From assembly GCA_913061145.1 (NCBI GenBank), contig CAJXUQ010000018.1, forward strand, positions 1-64,000: a DNA stretch of 64,000 nt, given 5' to 3'. Source of the stretch: an uncultured Haliea sp. Its GTDB lineage: Bacteria; Pseudomonadota; Gammaproteobacteria; Pseudomonadales; Halieaceae. This document shows, piece by piece, positions 8,907-17,297 of this stretch (its first letter is position 1; each line of letters opens with the position of its first letter). Under the pieces are notes generated by a model. That model had not been told where the DNA came from. It did not search any database and saw nothing but the letters and a program-made list of their open reading frames with translations. Both the position numbers and the translations under genes were made by a program.

Positions 8907-9701
8907 TCAATCCTGGATCACGATCTCCACCCGCCGATTTCTCTGGCGACCCTCAGGCGTCGCGTTGTCAGCCACAGGCCGCGACAGGCCGAAACCTTCA
9001 GTGCTGATGCGCTCCGGGCTGAGACCGGCATTCACCAGGGCCTGGCGCACCGACAGGGCACGACGCTCAGACAAGCCCTGGTTGAAGTCCGCACTGCCGG
9101 TGCTGTCAGTGAACCCCTCGATCAACACCGTTTTCTCCGGGTATTCCTCGAGGAAGTTGGCCAGCCGCTGAATGGTAGTCGCGGCGCCGGGCTGCAGCTC
9201 CGCCTTGCCGGTGGCGAACAGCACGTCACCCAGGGTCATCACCATGCCGCGTTCCGTCTTTACCGCCTGCAGCGCAAGCAGCTCACGGCGCAGGGACTCG
9301 GCGTCCGCCTGGGTACGTTGCAGTTCGGCCTCCCGTGCCTCCAGTTGCGCCTCACGCGCCGACAGCAGAATCTGGTCCTTGGTCTTGCCCAGCGTTTTCA
9401 GCTGTTCGCTGGCTGCCTTGCGATCTGCGATGGCCACCGCGGTATCGGTCCGCACCTTGGCGACGTAGGCCAGGGAGCTCATATCCTCTTCGGAGGTCGC
9501 GACCGCCGCAGACTCCAGCGCCTTGTTGGCCCGTTGCAGTTCCGGAGCGGCGTAACGCAGTACCGTCTCGCTCTGTTTGGCGGCGTTGTAGCTCGCTTCC
9601 GCATCCAACAACGCCTGGTTCTTCTGCAGGCTACCGCAGGCCGACAATACGGCCACAGACGCCACCAGCACACCCACTTTGATCCCGGTTGAAAGTTTCA
9701 T
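8907..9701 (-). CDS. OmpA-family lipoprotein with DUF4398-like N-terminus
   Basis: 264 residues. The lipobox LSAC (Cys near residue 22) predicts an outer-membrane lipoprotein. A helical, Ala/Glu-rich N-terminal half (about 30-150) matches the DUF4398 type. The C-terminal OmpA-like peptidoglycan-binding domain (about 150-264) shows FATGKAEL, EGFTDSTGS, NQGLSERRALSVRQAL and QRNRRVEI. It is likely to tether the outer membrane to peptidoglycan. It lies 29 bases after the smaller DUF4398-type lipoprotein gene, so the two are probably cotranscribed, and a strong terminator follows. Confidence 0.9.
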   Translation of the reverse strand: MKLSTGIKVGVLVASVAVLSACGSLQKNQALLDAEASYNAAKQSETVLRYAAPELQRANKALESAAVATSEEDMSSLAYVAKVRTDTAVAIADRKAASEQLKTLGKTKDQILLSAREAQLEAREAELQRTQADAESLRRELLALQAVKTERGMVMTLGDVLFATGKAELQPGAATTIQRLANFLEEYPEKTVLIEGFTDSTGSADFNQGLSERRALSVRQALVNAGLSPERISTEGFGLSRPVADNATPEGRQRNRRVEIVIQD

Positions 9702-9730
9702 AAACGCTCCTGCTATCCTGTATGACGCGC

Positions 9731-10120
9731 TCAGTTACGCTGGCCGCGTTCGATTTCGCTGCGCAATGCCTCAATGCTGGCCTCCAACTCACGCAGAGCG
9801 GTCTCTACGCGGGTCTTGCTGGCAAAGGCCTGGGCATACTCCGCATCCGCTGCCGCCTCGTCGGACAGTCGCCTGGCTTCTGCGTAGTCCTTCTGGTCCA
9901 TGGCGCGCTGCGCTCGCCGCAGCTTCTCCTTGGCGCGGTCCATTGCGACCGGCGCATGCAGCGCCGCCTCGTTGTTCTCGGCGCTGGTCAGGGCCGTGCT
10001 GGCGCTGGCCATCTCGGCCTCGGGGCGCGGCGTGCTGCTGCAGCCCTGCACCAGGACCAGTACACTGCCGGCGAAGACGGCCGCGGTAATCCGCCGCCAT
10101 TGGGGTTGGAGTACATTCAT
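9731..10120 (-). CDS. DUF4398-type small lipoprotein
   Basis: 129 residues, with lipobox VQGC near residue 27 and a long helical, Ala/Glu/Arg-rich body (coiled coil likely) resembling the N-terminal half of the next gene's product. The two were probably paralogous modules, one of them fused to an OmpA domain. The start at 10120 has AAGGAG at good distance and places the signal peptide at the N-terminus; an upstream in-frame start would put 21 residues before it. First gene of the two-lipoprotein operon. The function is unknown; an outer-membrane coiled-coil lipoprotein is inferred. Confidence 0.8.
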   Translation of the reverse strand: MNVLQPQWRRITAAVFAGSVLVLVQGCSSTPRPEAEMASASTALTSAENNEAALHAPVAMDRAKEKLRRAQRAMDQKDYAEARRLSDEAAADAEYAQAFASKTRVETALRELEASIEALRSEIERGQRN

Positions 10121-10302
10121 TGTCGCTACGCTCCTTATCGGGTAACTGCGCGTTGCCCGTCTATGAAATACATTGGGGCTCAAACGCGCGGATCATGCGC
10201 CTCGCGGTACAACTAAACAAGCGGCATGCAGGCCGCAGAAACGGTAATATTGCGGCCTGGCATCGAAGGCCCCACCCTCACCCCACCACGGAGAGATCGC
10301 CC

Positions 10303-11988
10303 ATGCATCGCTTGCTTGCCACAACGCTGATTGCCGTCATCACCTGCCTGGCGACAGCGGCCCAGACCGCCGACAGCAGCGGGCTTGCGCCCACCTCCGG
10401 CAGCAGCGTGCTGGAGGGTTTCACCTTTGATGACGGCTCGGTACTCGATCTGCGCCAGCACTACTACACCCTCGGTACGCCCCGACGCGGCGCCGACGGA
10501 CGCGTTGAAAATGCGGTGCTGATCATGCACGGTACGACGGGCAGCGGTGACGGCTTTCTGCGCGATAACTTTGCCGGCGTGCTGTTCGGTAAAGGACAGT
10601 TGCTGGACGCAGATCGCTACTACCTCATCCTGCCCGATGCAATCGGCCACGGGCACTCCAGCAAGCCCAGCGACGGGCTCCGGGCCGGCTTCCCCAAATA
10701 CACGTATGACGACATGGTGCGGGCACAGTACAGACTGCTGACCGAGCACCTGGATGTCGACCACCTGCGGCTGGTGACCGGCACCTCAATGGGCGGCATG
10801 ATGAGCTGGGTATGGGGCTACACCTATCCCGATTTCATGGATGCCCTGATGCCGCTGGCCAGCCTGCCGGTGGAGATCGCCGGCCGCAACCGCATGACAC
10901 GCAAAATGATCATCGACGCCGTGCTGGACGACCCGGCCTGGAACGGCGGTGATTACACAGAGCAGCCGCCTGGCCTGAAGGAGGCGATGTACGGCCTGCT
11001 GTTCATGGTCTCCAGTCCCCTGCAATACCAGTTACAGGCACCAACCCGCGAATCCGCTGAGGCCATGATGGATTCACTGGTGGAGCGCTACCGCTCAGCC
11101 CTTGATGCCAATGACCTCGTTTACGCCTTCGACGCCTCGCGATTCTACAACCCGGCACCGCACCTGGCGTCCATTCGTGCACCCCTGCTGGCCATCAACT
11201 CGGCGGACGACCAGGTCAACCCGCCCGAGCTCGGCATTCTTGAACGGGAAACGGCGCGTATTCCGGGGGCTCGTGCCGTTGTGTTACCGATTACCGAAAT
11301 GACGCGTGGCCACAGTACCCATTCGCAGCCCACTGTGTGGGGGCCGTATCTGGCGCAGCTACTCGCCGCCACCCGGCACGAACCCGCGTCCGAAGGATCA
11401 CCGCCCGGCGTGTTGCTGGACACAGCTGACCCGGCCTGGACCCAGCGCGCACCGGAGCGTTTCAAGGCGCGTTTCCTCACCACCGAAGGCGCATTCACCC
11501 TGGAGGTGCACCGCGACTGGGCTCCCCGGGGCGCCGACCGCTTTTACCAGCTCGTGCAGCAGGGTTTCTATGATGGCGTACACATCAATCGCGTGATGCC
11601 CGGCTATATCGCGCAGTTCGGACTGAGCCCTTTCCCTGCAGTCACGGCGGCGTGGAAGGGCAACACACTGTTGGACGACCCGGTGCAGGTCAGTAACTCC
11701 CCGGGGCGCGTGGCCTTCGCCATGACCGGCCCCGACACCCGCTCGACACAGGTGTACATCAACCTGGGAGACAACACGCAGCTGGATACCGAGGGCTTCG
11801 CGCCGTTTGGCGAAGTCGTTGAGGGAATGGAGGTGGTGGAACGCCTGTATCCGCTGTACGGTAATGAAGCCGGGGGCGGTATGCGACACGGTCGCCAGGG
11901 CCCCATCGAGCAGGGCGGCGCTGACTACGTGTTCACCCACTACCCCTTGCTCGACTTCATCGTCGCAGCAGAGGTGCTCGGCGATTGA
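10303..11988 (+). CDS. Alpha/beta-hydrolase fused to cyclophilin-type peptidyl-prolyl isomerase
   Basis: 561 residues with a signal peptide (residues 1-21, ending ATAAQTA). Residues about 35-360 form an alpha/beta hydrolase of the homoserine-acetyltransferase-like type: oxyanion motif HGTTGSGDG, nucleophile elbow GTSMGG (S162), acid D302/D303 (SADDQVNPPE) and catalytic His at 337 or 340 (RGHSTH). Residues about 387-555 are a cyclophilin domain: FTLEVHRDWAPRGADRFY, INRVMPGYIAQFG with R430, Y435 and Q438 at the positions of CypA R55, F60 and Q63, then FAMTGPDTRSTQVYINLGDN and GFAPFGEVVEGM. No stop or frameshift separates the halves. The start at 10303 has GAGAGA upstream; the longer upstream frame has no signal peptide. 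It probably acts in the periplasm. The substrates of both halves are unknown. Confidence 0.88.
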   Translation: MHRLLATTLIAVITCLATAAQTADSSGLAPTSGSSVLEGFTFDDGSVLDLRQHYYTLGTPRRGADGRVENAVLIMHGTTGSGDGFLRDNFAGVLFGKGQLLDADRYYLILPDAIGHGHSSKPSDGLRAGFPKYTYDDMVRAQYRLLTEHLDVDHLRLVTGTSMGGMMSWVWGYTYPDFMDALMPLASLPVEIAGRNRMTRKMIIDAVLDDPAWNGGDYTEQPPGLKEAMYGLLFMVSSPLQYQLQAPTRESAEAMMDSLVERYRSALDANDLVYAFDASRFYNPAPHLASIRAPLLAINSADDQVNPPELGILERETARIPGARAVVLPITEMTRGHSTHSQPTVWGPYLAQLLAATRHEPASEGSPPGVLLDTADPAWTQRAPERFKARFLTTEGAFTLEVHRDWAPRGADRFYQLVQQGFYDGVHINRVMPGYIAQFGLSPFPAVTAAWKGNTLLDDPVQVSNSPGRVAFAMTGPDTRSTQVYINLGDNTQLDTEGFAPFGEVVEGMEVVERLYPLYGNEAGGGMRHGRQGPIEQGGADYVFTHYPLLDFIVAAEVLGD

Positions 11989-12000
11989 CGCGCAGCCGCT

Positions 12001-13353
12001 CTAGGCCGCGGGCTGCTCCCCGGCCAGCACACAGTCACGCAGGGTGCGCTCTCCCAACTGGGCGCTGACCGCATCGTCAATGCCCTGCAACAGCGAATCC
12101 ACCGGCTCTGCGGAAACCACGCGGCGCTCCATGAGCGCCTGTTCCTCATTGGGACTGCGGATACTGCGCAGCAACAGTGCGACGGTCATGGTGGACGGGT
12201 CGCGTGCCACCAGGTACTCGGGGGGCTCACTGCTGGTTTCCACCAGCAGGTCACGGCTGGCCAGCAATTCCACCGCCTCGGCAACGCGGTCAGGGGGCGC
12301 CTGCAGCGCATCAGACAGCGCATCCACCGTCATCGGCGGCGCCTTGCCGATGAAGGCCCGGGCGATCTGGTAGATCACCAGCAGGGTGAGCTGTTCGCGA
12401 AAACGGCCACTCAGCGCAACCCGCTGGTCAGAAAGCCGGATGCGCTCAGGATACTGGTGATAGAACGCCACCTGCGCACCGATCAAAAGGATCAGCCAGC
12501 TGACATACAGCCAGATCATGAACATGATCAGAATCGCAAACCCGGAGTAGATAGCCGCATACTTGGTGGAGCCAGCGGCAAACTCGGCGAACACCAACCC
12601 TGAGCCCTGCCACAGGCTGCCGCCAACAACGCCCCCCACGAATGCCGACGCAAAGTTCACCCGCGTGTTGGGCACAAACACGTAGGCGAAGGTGAAAGCG
12701 AATATCACCAGCAACAATGGCAGCAGGCGCGAGGCCAGCACCAGGAGGCTACCAAAGGGTTCGATATCCATGACCGACTGCATAACACTGCTGTTCATCA
12801 TGGAGGCGGTCAGCCCCATGGCGGAAAACACCAGCACGGGGCCCACCATGATCACGCTGAGGTAATCACTGAAGCGTCGGGATATGGGCCGGGAAGACTT
12901 GGCACGCCACACATAGTTGAAAGACACTTCGACTTTCTGGATCAGCGATACCACCGTGTAGAGCAACAGCGCGAGGCCCAGCGATCCGAGTACGCCAACC
13001 TTCATGTTCTCGACAAAATCCAGCAGGTTGAGCACGATTTCATGCCCCTGCTCGCCCAGGGGTGCCACCAGGTTGTACAGCAGCGGCTCTATCTGGTTGT
13101 GTACTCCAAAAGCCTTGAGGACCGAGAAACTCACCGCAAGCAGCGGGACCATGGACAGCAGGGTGGTGTACACCAGGCTCATGGCACGCAGCGTGAGCTG
13201 ACCCTGGGATATTTCCCGCACCAGCACAAACACAAACCGTATCGCCTTGTAGGACCAGCGTTGCAGGCTGGAGAGCTGCTCGAGGTCCACTCGCCAGAGT
13301 TCGTTCAGCAGAAAGCCCCTGATGGTGCCGTAAATACCTGCCGGGCTTTGCAT
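12001..13353 (-). CDS. YihY/BrkB-family inner-membrane protein
   Basis: 450 residues. The N-terminal two thirds hold about six membrane segments with the family motifs RAMSLVYTTLLSMVPLLAV and SFNYVW; a soluble C-terminal region of about 140 residues with a winged-helix-like pattern follows. The family was once annotated as ribonuclease BN; it is now regarded as a membrane protein of uncertain, possibly transport, function. AAGGAG lies ahead of the ATG. It is convergent with the hydrolase-cyclophilin gene, with 12 bases between the stop codons. Confidence 0.88.
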   Translation of the reverse strand: MQSPAGIYGTIRGFLLNELWRVDLEQLSSLQRWSYKAIRFVFVLVREISQGQLTLRAMSLVYTTLLSMVPLLAVSFSVLKAFGVHNQIEPLLYNLVAPLGEQGHEIVLNLLDFVENMKVGVLGSLGLALLLYTVVSLIQKVEVSFNYVWRAKSSRPISRRFSDYLSVIMVGPVLVFSAMGLTASMMNSSVMQSVMDIEPFGSLLVLASRLLPLLLVIFAFTFAYVFVPNTRVNFASAFVGGVVGGSLWQGSGLVFAEFAAGSTKYAAIYSGFAILIMFMIWLYVSWLILLIGAQVAFYHQYPERIRLSDQRVALSGRFREQLTLLVIYQIARAFIGKAPPMTVDALSDALQAPPDRVAEAVELLASRDLLVETSSEPPEYLVARDPSTMTVALLLRSIRSPNEEQALMERRVVSAEPVDSLLQGIDDAVSAQLGERTLRDCVLAGEQPAA

Positions 13354-13491
13354 GGTGTCTCCTTTTACCTGCGCGCGTTCCGCCCTCCATCATAGCGCAG
13401 ATTGAAAACCCGGGGGCATGGGCCAGCCGTGTGATTTCGGCTATTCTGTGGCACGGCCGCTAGCTGCCGCCCAACCTCAAGGAGACTGCAC

Positions 13492-13863
13492 ATGATTGGA
13501 TACATCACCATCGGCGTGAACGACATGGCCAAGGCCAAGGCCTTCTACAGCGAACTGCTGGCTGACCTGGGGGCCAAGATAACCATCGACATGGACCGCA
13601 TCGCGTTTTTCGGTACCGGCATGGACCAGCCCATGCTCGCCGTCTGTGTACCCTACAATGGCGATGCTCCCAATCCGGGCAACGGCAACATGTTCGCGAT
13701 CACTGGCGGTACCAAGGAGAATGTCGACAAGCTTTACCACAAGGCCATCGCGCTGGGCGCCACCTGCGATGGCGAACCCGGGCAGCGCATTCCGGACATG
13801 TTTTACGGTGCCTATGTGCGCGACCCCGATGGCAACAAAATCGCATTTTACGTGTTCGGCTGA
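13492..13863 (+). CDS. VOC-family (glyoxalase/bleomycin-resistance fold) protein
   Basis: 123 residues with a vicinal-oxygen-chelate fold: GYITIGVNDMAKAKAFYSEL at the N-terminus and a C-terminal YVRDPDGNKIAFYVF segment, the usual metal-site region of lyase-like VOC proteins. AAGGAG is at 13479-13484. Many such proteins are glutathione- or CoA-dependent lyases, but no substrate can be assigned. It stands alone between the divergent BrkB gene and the TonB receptor. Confidence 0.82.
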   Translation: MIGYITIGVNDMAKAKAFYSELLADLGAKITIDMDRIAFFGTGMDQPMLAVCVPYNGDAPNPGNGNMFAITGGTKENVDKLYHKAIALGATCDGEPGQRIPDMFYGAYVRDPDGNKIAFYVFG

Positions 13864-13876
13864 TCGGATGCAGGCA

Positions 13877-13918
13877 GCGGGCTGCATACCCCAAACAAGG
13901 TATGCAACCGCGGCCCGC
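13877..13918. repeat. Interrupted inverted repeat between VOC and TonB receptor genes
   Basis: TGCATACC (13883-13890) and GGTATGCA (13899-13906) are perfect complements around an 8-base loop. GCGGGC (13877-13882) and GCCCGC (13913-13918) extend the pairing with a bulge. There is no T-run, so it is not a clear terminator. It could be an attenuator or operator for the receptor gene. Confidence 0.35.
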
Positions 13919-13971
13919 TCAGCCGTACTCTCTCCGCCCGCAATAACCGTACAGAAAAAGAGGTAAACTCT

Positions 13972-16212
13972 ATGCACGCACGCAAGCCCATCACACTTTT
14001 CGTCGCCGCCTGCCTGGGCGCCGGCAGCGTCAACCTCATGGCACAGGGCCTTGAGGAAGTGGTCGTCACCGCGCAAAAGCGCGAACAGACCCTGCAGGAT
14101 GCACCGATCTCGATTGCGGCCTTCAATGCTGACCAGCTGGAGCAGAAAGGCGTCAACACCATCGACGACCTCGGCACCTCGGTACCCAACGTCAAGATCA
14201 CCCGCTCACCGTCCAACACCTCCGCCGCCACCATCGCAATCCGCGGCTCTGCCACGATCAACCCGGCGATCACCTGGGAACCGACCGTCGGCATCTACCT
14301 GGATGGCGTCTTCATTGGCAAAAACGTCGGCGGCATTTTTGATATCGCCGAGCTGGAGCGCGTGGAAATGCTGCGTGGCCCGCAGGGCACGCTGTACGGC
14401 AAGAACACGGTTGGCGGCGCCGTCAACCTGATAACGAGCAAGCCCAGCGGCGAATTCAGCGGCAAGCTGCGCGCCGGTGTCGGCAACTATTCACTGAGCA
14501 CGATCTACGGCAGCCTGGACCTTCCAGCCTTCGATCTCGGCGGTGCCGGACAAGTCATGGCGAAAGTGACCGGTTCATACCGCGAGCGTGACGGTCTGTA
14601 CGACAACGTCAACGACCCCTTTGGCAACCCGCTGGCAAATCCGGTGTTGATCAATGAGTTCAACAATATCGACAACACCGTCGGGCGCTACGATATTCTC
14701 TGGGAAGCCTCGGATCGCTTCGACCTGCGCTACACCTGGGATTACAGCGACCTGGACCTGGCACCGTCCAAAAACCAGCTCACCTATCTGGACCCCAACG
14801 ACGTGGCCGGGGTGAACGCGCTGCTGGCACCCTATGTCACGGGCGAGAACGAAAACCGCGACAGCGTGAGCCTGGACCAGGCCAAATTCGAACGCTCCAA
14901 ATCCATCTCACAGTCGCTGTTTGCTGACTATGATGCGGGCAGCTGGGGTGCCTTGGGCGACGTCACGCTGCGCTACATCGGCAACGACCGCTCACTCGAC
15001 TGGGATGACGATATCGATATCGACGGCTCTCCGGTCAACCTGTTCACCTCTGCGCGCTTTATCGACTACGAACAGACCTCGCATGAAGTGCAGATGATCG
15101 GCAGCACTGAACGCACCAACTACGTGTTCGGCGTGTACTACTTCGAAGAGCAGGCGGACGTCTACAACCCGATCAGCTTCTTCGGTGCCTTCGGCGCACC
15201 GGTGTCGCAAAACCGTTACGGCTTCGACAACGACTCCGTGGCCGTATTCGGCCAGGTTGAATGGCGCCCCGCCGCGGACATCTTCCAGGATCGCCTGACC
15301 CTGACCCTGGGTGCACGCTGGACAGAAGAGACCAAGGATACCTACATCGACCACCCCAACGACGTCGATGCGCAGGGTAACCCGGCGCCCTTTTCCGGCC
15401 GTGCCAAGAAGACCTTCAACAACGTATCACCGACTTTTGTTGCCGCCTGGGATGCCAGCGACAACGTGAATATCTACGGCAAGATCGCCAACGGCTGGAA
15501 GGCCGGCGGCTTCAACGGCGAAGCGCCCTTTGAGGCCGCGTTCACCACGCCCTACGATGCGGAGGAGATCCTCTCCTACGAGGTCGGTATCAAGTCCCGC
15601 TGGAAAGACAACCGGCTGCAGGTCAATGGTGCCTACTTCTACAATGACTCGACCGACATGCAGATGTCGATCTTCGTCGCGGGCAGCAGCGCTGCGTCCA
15701 TCGTCCAGAACGCCGGTGAAGCCACCATCCAGGGCTTCGAGGTGGAACTGGTTGCACTCCCCATCCCGCAGCTGGAACTGGCGGCGAGCTATGGGTATCT
15801 GGACACTACCTACAACGAGTTCATCGAAAACGGTGTGGACGTAAAGGACCAGAAGGACTTCCCCTACGCACCCCGCAACAGCGCGAGCCTGTCAGCGGAG
15901 TACAGCATTGCCGCCGGCAACTGGGGTAACCTGACGGCCCGCCTCGATTACGAGTTTGTGGATCGCCACGTGCCCTACATCGAGCCGAGCCAGAATGCGA
16001 CCTCCGAAGTGCGACCCTATGGCCTGGTGAACGGTCGCCTGACCCTCGCCAATGTGCCTGTCGGTGACGGCCAGTCACTGAAGTTTGCCCTCTGGGGTAA
16101 AAACCTGGCCGACAAGGAATACCGGATCAACACCATTCCGTTCGGCATCTGGACCGCCAGCTACTACGGTGACCCGCGCACCTACGGCGTGGAAGCCACC
16201 TACGAGTTCTGA
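13972..16212 (+). CDS. TonB-dependent outer-membrane receptor (first)
   Basis: 746 residues with a signal peptide (ITLFVAACLGAGSVNLMA). The TonB-box-like EEVVVTAQKRE is followed by the plug domain, which carries the MLRGPQGTLYGKNTVGGAVN motif, and a 22-stranded barrel is expected from the alternating aromatic strands to the terminal YEF. It imports a large or scarce substrate using TonB energy. A strong terminator follows at 16226-16255. The barrel type is that of receptors in steroid, terpene and aromatic clusters of marine Proteobacteria rather than of siderophore systems, but substrate assignment from sequence is not reliable. Next on the same strand are a SnoaL-like protein, a thioesterase and a PQQ dehydrogenase. 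Confidence 0.92.
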   Translation: MHARKPITLFVAACLGAGSVNLMAQGLEEVVVTAQKREQTLQDAPISIAAFNADQLEQKGVNTIDDLGTSVPNVKITRSPSNTSAATIAIRGSATINPAITWEPTVGIYLDGVFIGKNVGGIFDIAELERVEMLRGPQGTLYGKNTVGGAVNLITSKPSGEFSGKLRAGVGNYSLSTIYGSLDLPAFDLGGAGQVMAKVTGSYRERDGLYDNVNDPFGNPLANPVLINEFNNIDNTVGRYDILWEASDRFDLRYTWDYSDLDLAPSKNQLTYLDPNDVAGVNALLAPYVTGENENRDSVSLDQAKFERSKSISQSLFADYDAGSWGALGDVTLRYIGNDRSLDWDDDIDIDGSPVNLFTSARFIDYEQTSHEVQMIGSTERTNYVFGVYYFEEQADVYNPISFFGAFGAPVSQNRYGFDNDSVAVFGQVEWRPAADIFQDRLTLTLGARWTEETKDTYIDHPNDVDAQGNPAPFSGRAKKTFNNVSPTFVAAWDASDNVNIYGKIANGWKAGGFNGEAPFEAAFTTPYDAEEILSYEVGIKSRWKDNRLQVNGAYFYNDSTDMQMSIFVAGSSAASIVQNAGEATIQGFEVELVALPIPQLELAASYGYLDTTYNEFIENGVDVKDQKDFPYAPRNSASLSAEYSIAAGNWGNLTARLDYEFVDRHVPYIEPSQNATSEVRPYGLVNGRLTLANVPVGDGQSLKFALWGKNLADKEYRINTIPFGIWTASYYGDPRTYGVEATYEF

Positions 16213-16225
16213 CACGCAGCCGCAG

Positions 16226-16255
16226 CAATGGCGCCTTCGGGCGCCATTGTTTTTT
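16226..16255 (+). terminator. Rho-independent terminator after TonB receptor gene
   Basis: CAATGGCGCC (16226-16235), a TTCG tetraloop (16236-16239) and GGCGCCATTG (16240-16249) form a perfect 10-bp hairpin followed by a run of six T. It ends the receptor transcript 14 bases past the stop. The next gene at 16295 then needs read-through or its own promoter, of which I see no strong example in the 40 bases between. Confidence 0.93.
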
Positions 16256-16294
16256 GTAGCGAACGGGACGCAACCACTGCAGAAGGAGGCGCAC

Positions 16295-16840
16295 ATGACG
16301 CCAGACATGGAACAACAGTTGCAGGCGCTGCTCGACAAGCAGGCCATCATGGAGTTGATCAACGCCTACTGCAACGCGGCAGATCGACACGATAACGAGA
16401 AATTCCGCTCCCTCTACCACGAAGACGCGATTGATGACCACGGCTCCTTCTTCAAGGGCCTCGCAATGGATTTCATCGATAAACTGCCGGATATCCAGGC
16501 CAATATGGAAATCCTGCACCACAACGTCACCACGGTAAACATCAAGCTGGACGGTGACCGCGCGGAGGGCGAGGTCTACATTCTGGCTTTCCACAAGATC
16601 AGCACTGAAGAGGGGCCGCTGGACCTGCTGATTGGCGGGCGTTACTTTGACAAGTACGAAAAGCGCAACGGGGAGTGGAAATTCACCTACCGCGCGGTGG
16701 ACGCCGATTGGGCCCACCTGCATCAGCCTTCGCTGGTCAACCTGAAGAACCCGATTATCGACGGCGCACACATCGGTCGCCCGGGGCCGGAAGACCCCTC
16801 CTACTCGATTTTCGACCTGCTGCAATGGGGGCAGCGCTAG
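16295..16840 (+). CDS. SnoaL-like (NTF2-fold) protein
   Basis: 181 residues with the NTF2/SnoaL fold pattern: an N-terminal helix (LLDKQAIMELINAYCNAADRHD), the DYHEDAIDDH-type loop and C-terminal strands (GRYFDKYEKRNGEWKFTYRAVDADW). Such proteins include polyketide cyclases, ring-hydroxylating dioxygenase small subunits and steroid isomerase-like enzymes. The start at 16295 is fixed by AGAAGGAGG at 16281-16289; longer in-frame starts run back through the terminator. It is 32 bases ahead of the thioesterase. A role in the catabolism fed by the adjacent receptor is likely, but unproved. Confidence 0.8.
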   Translation: MTPDMEQQLQALLDKQAIMELINAYCNAADRHDNEKFRSLYHEDAIDDHGSFFKGLAMDFIDKLPDIQANMEILHHNVTTVNIKLDGDRAEGEVYILAFHKISTEEGPLDLLIGGRYFDKYEKRNGEWKFTYRAVDADWAHLHQPSLVNLKNPIIDGAHIGRPGPEDPSYSIFDLLQWGQR

Positions 16841-16872
16841 TCACCGCCCCTGTAAACCGGACAAGGATACCC

Positions 16873-17295
16873 ATGAGCAAAGCTGAAAAACTGAAGAATG
16901 CCAACGCCCACTTGCCACCCTGCCTGCAGGTCCTGCACGGGGCGTTGCTGGACTTCGATGACACCGCGGGTACGGCGGAGATGCAGTTCGACGTCAGCGA
17001 GCAGTTCTGCCACTCGGTCAATGTGGTGCAGGGCGGCAACGTCACCGTCATGCTGGACGCTGCCATGTCGCACGCACTGTTCATGCAGCAGGCCGATGTG
17101 GCGGCCATCCCCACGCTGGAACTCAAGGTCAGTTTTCTGGAGCCCACCCTCGCCGGACGCATTGTTGCCCGCGGCAAAGTGGTCAAGTGCGGCAAGAGCA
17201 TCGCCTTCCTCGAGGGCTCCCTGATCAACCCCGCGGGCCAACTGGCTGCCGTGGCCTCCGCCACCGCCAAAGTCGTGCGCAAGAAAGAGGATTAA
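16873..17295 (+). CDS. Hotdog-fold thioesterase, PaaI type
   Basis: 140 residues. The hotdog motif VVQGGNVTVMLDAAMSHAL (near 55-75) has the Asp in place of the catalytic acidic residue of PaaI-type thioesterases. Strands LELKVSFLEPTLAGRIVARG and ASATAKVVRKK complete the fold. It should hydrolyse a small acyl-CoA. The start has AAGGA at 16863-16867, and the reading frame is two bases from the PQQ dehydrogenase start, implying coupled expression. Confidence 0.85.
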   Translation: MSKAEKLKNANAHLPPCLQVLHGALLDFDDTAGTAEMQFDVSEQFCHSVNVVQGGNVTVMLDAAMSHALFMQQADVAAIPTLELKVSFLEPTLAGRIVARGKVVKCGKSIAFLEGSLINPAGQLAAVASATAKVVRKKED

Positions 17296-17297
17296 CC

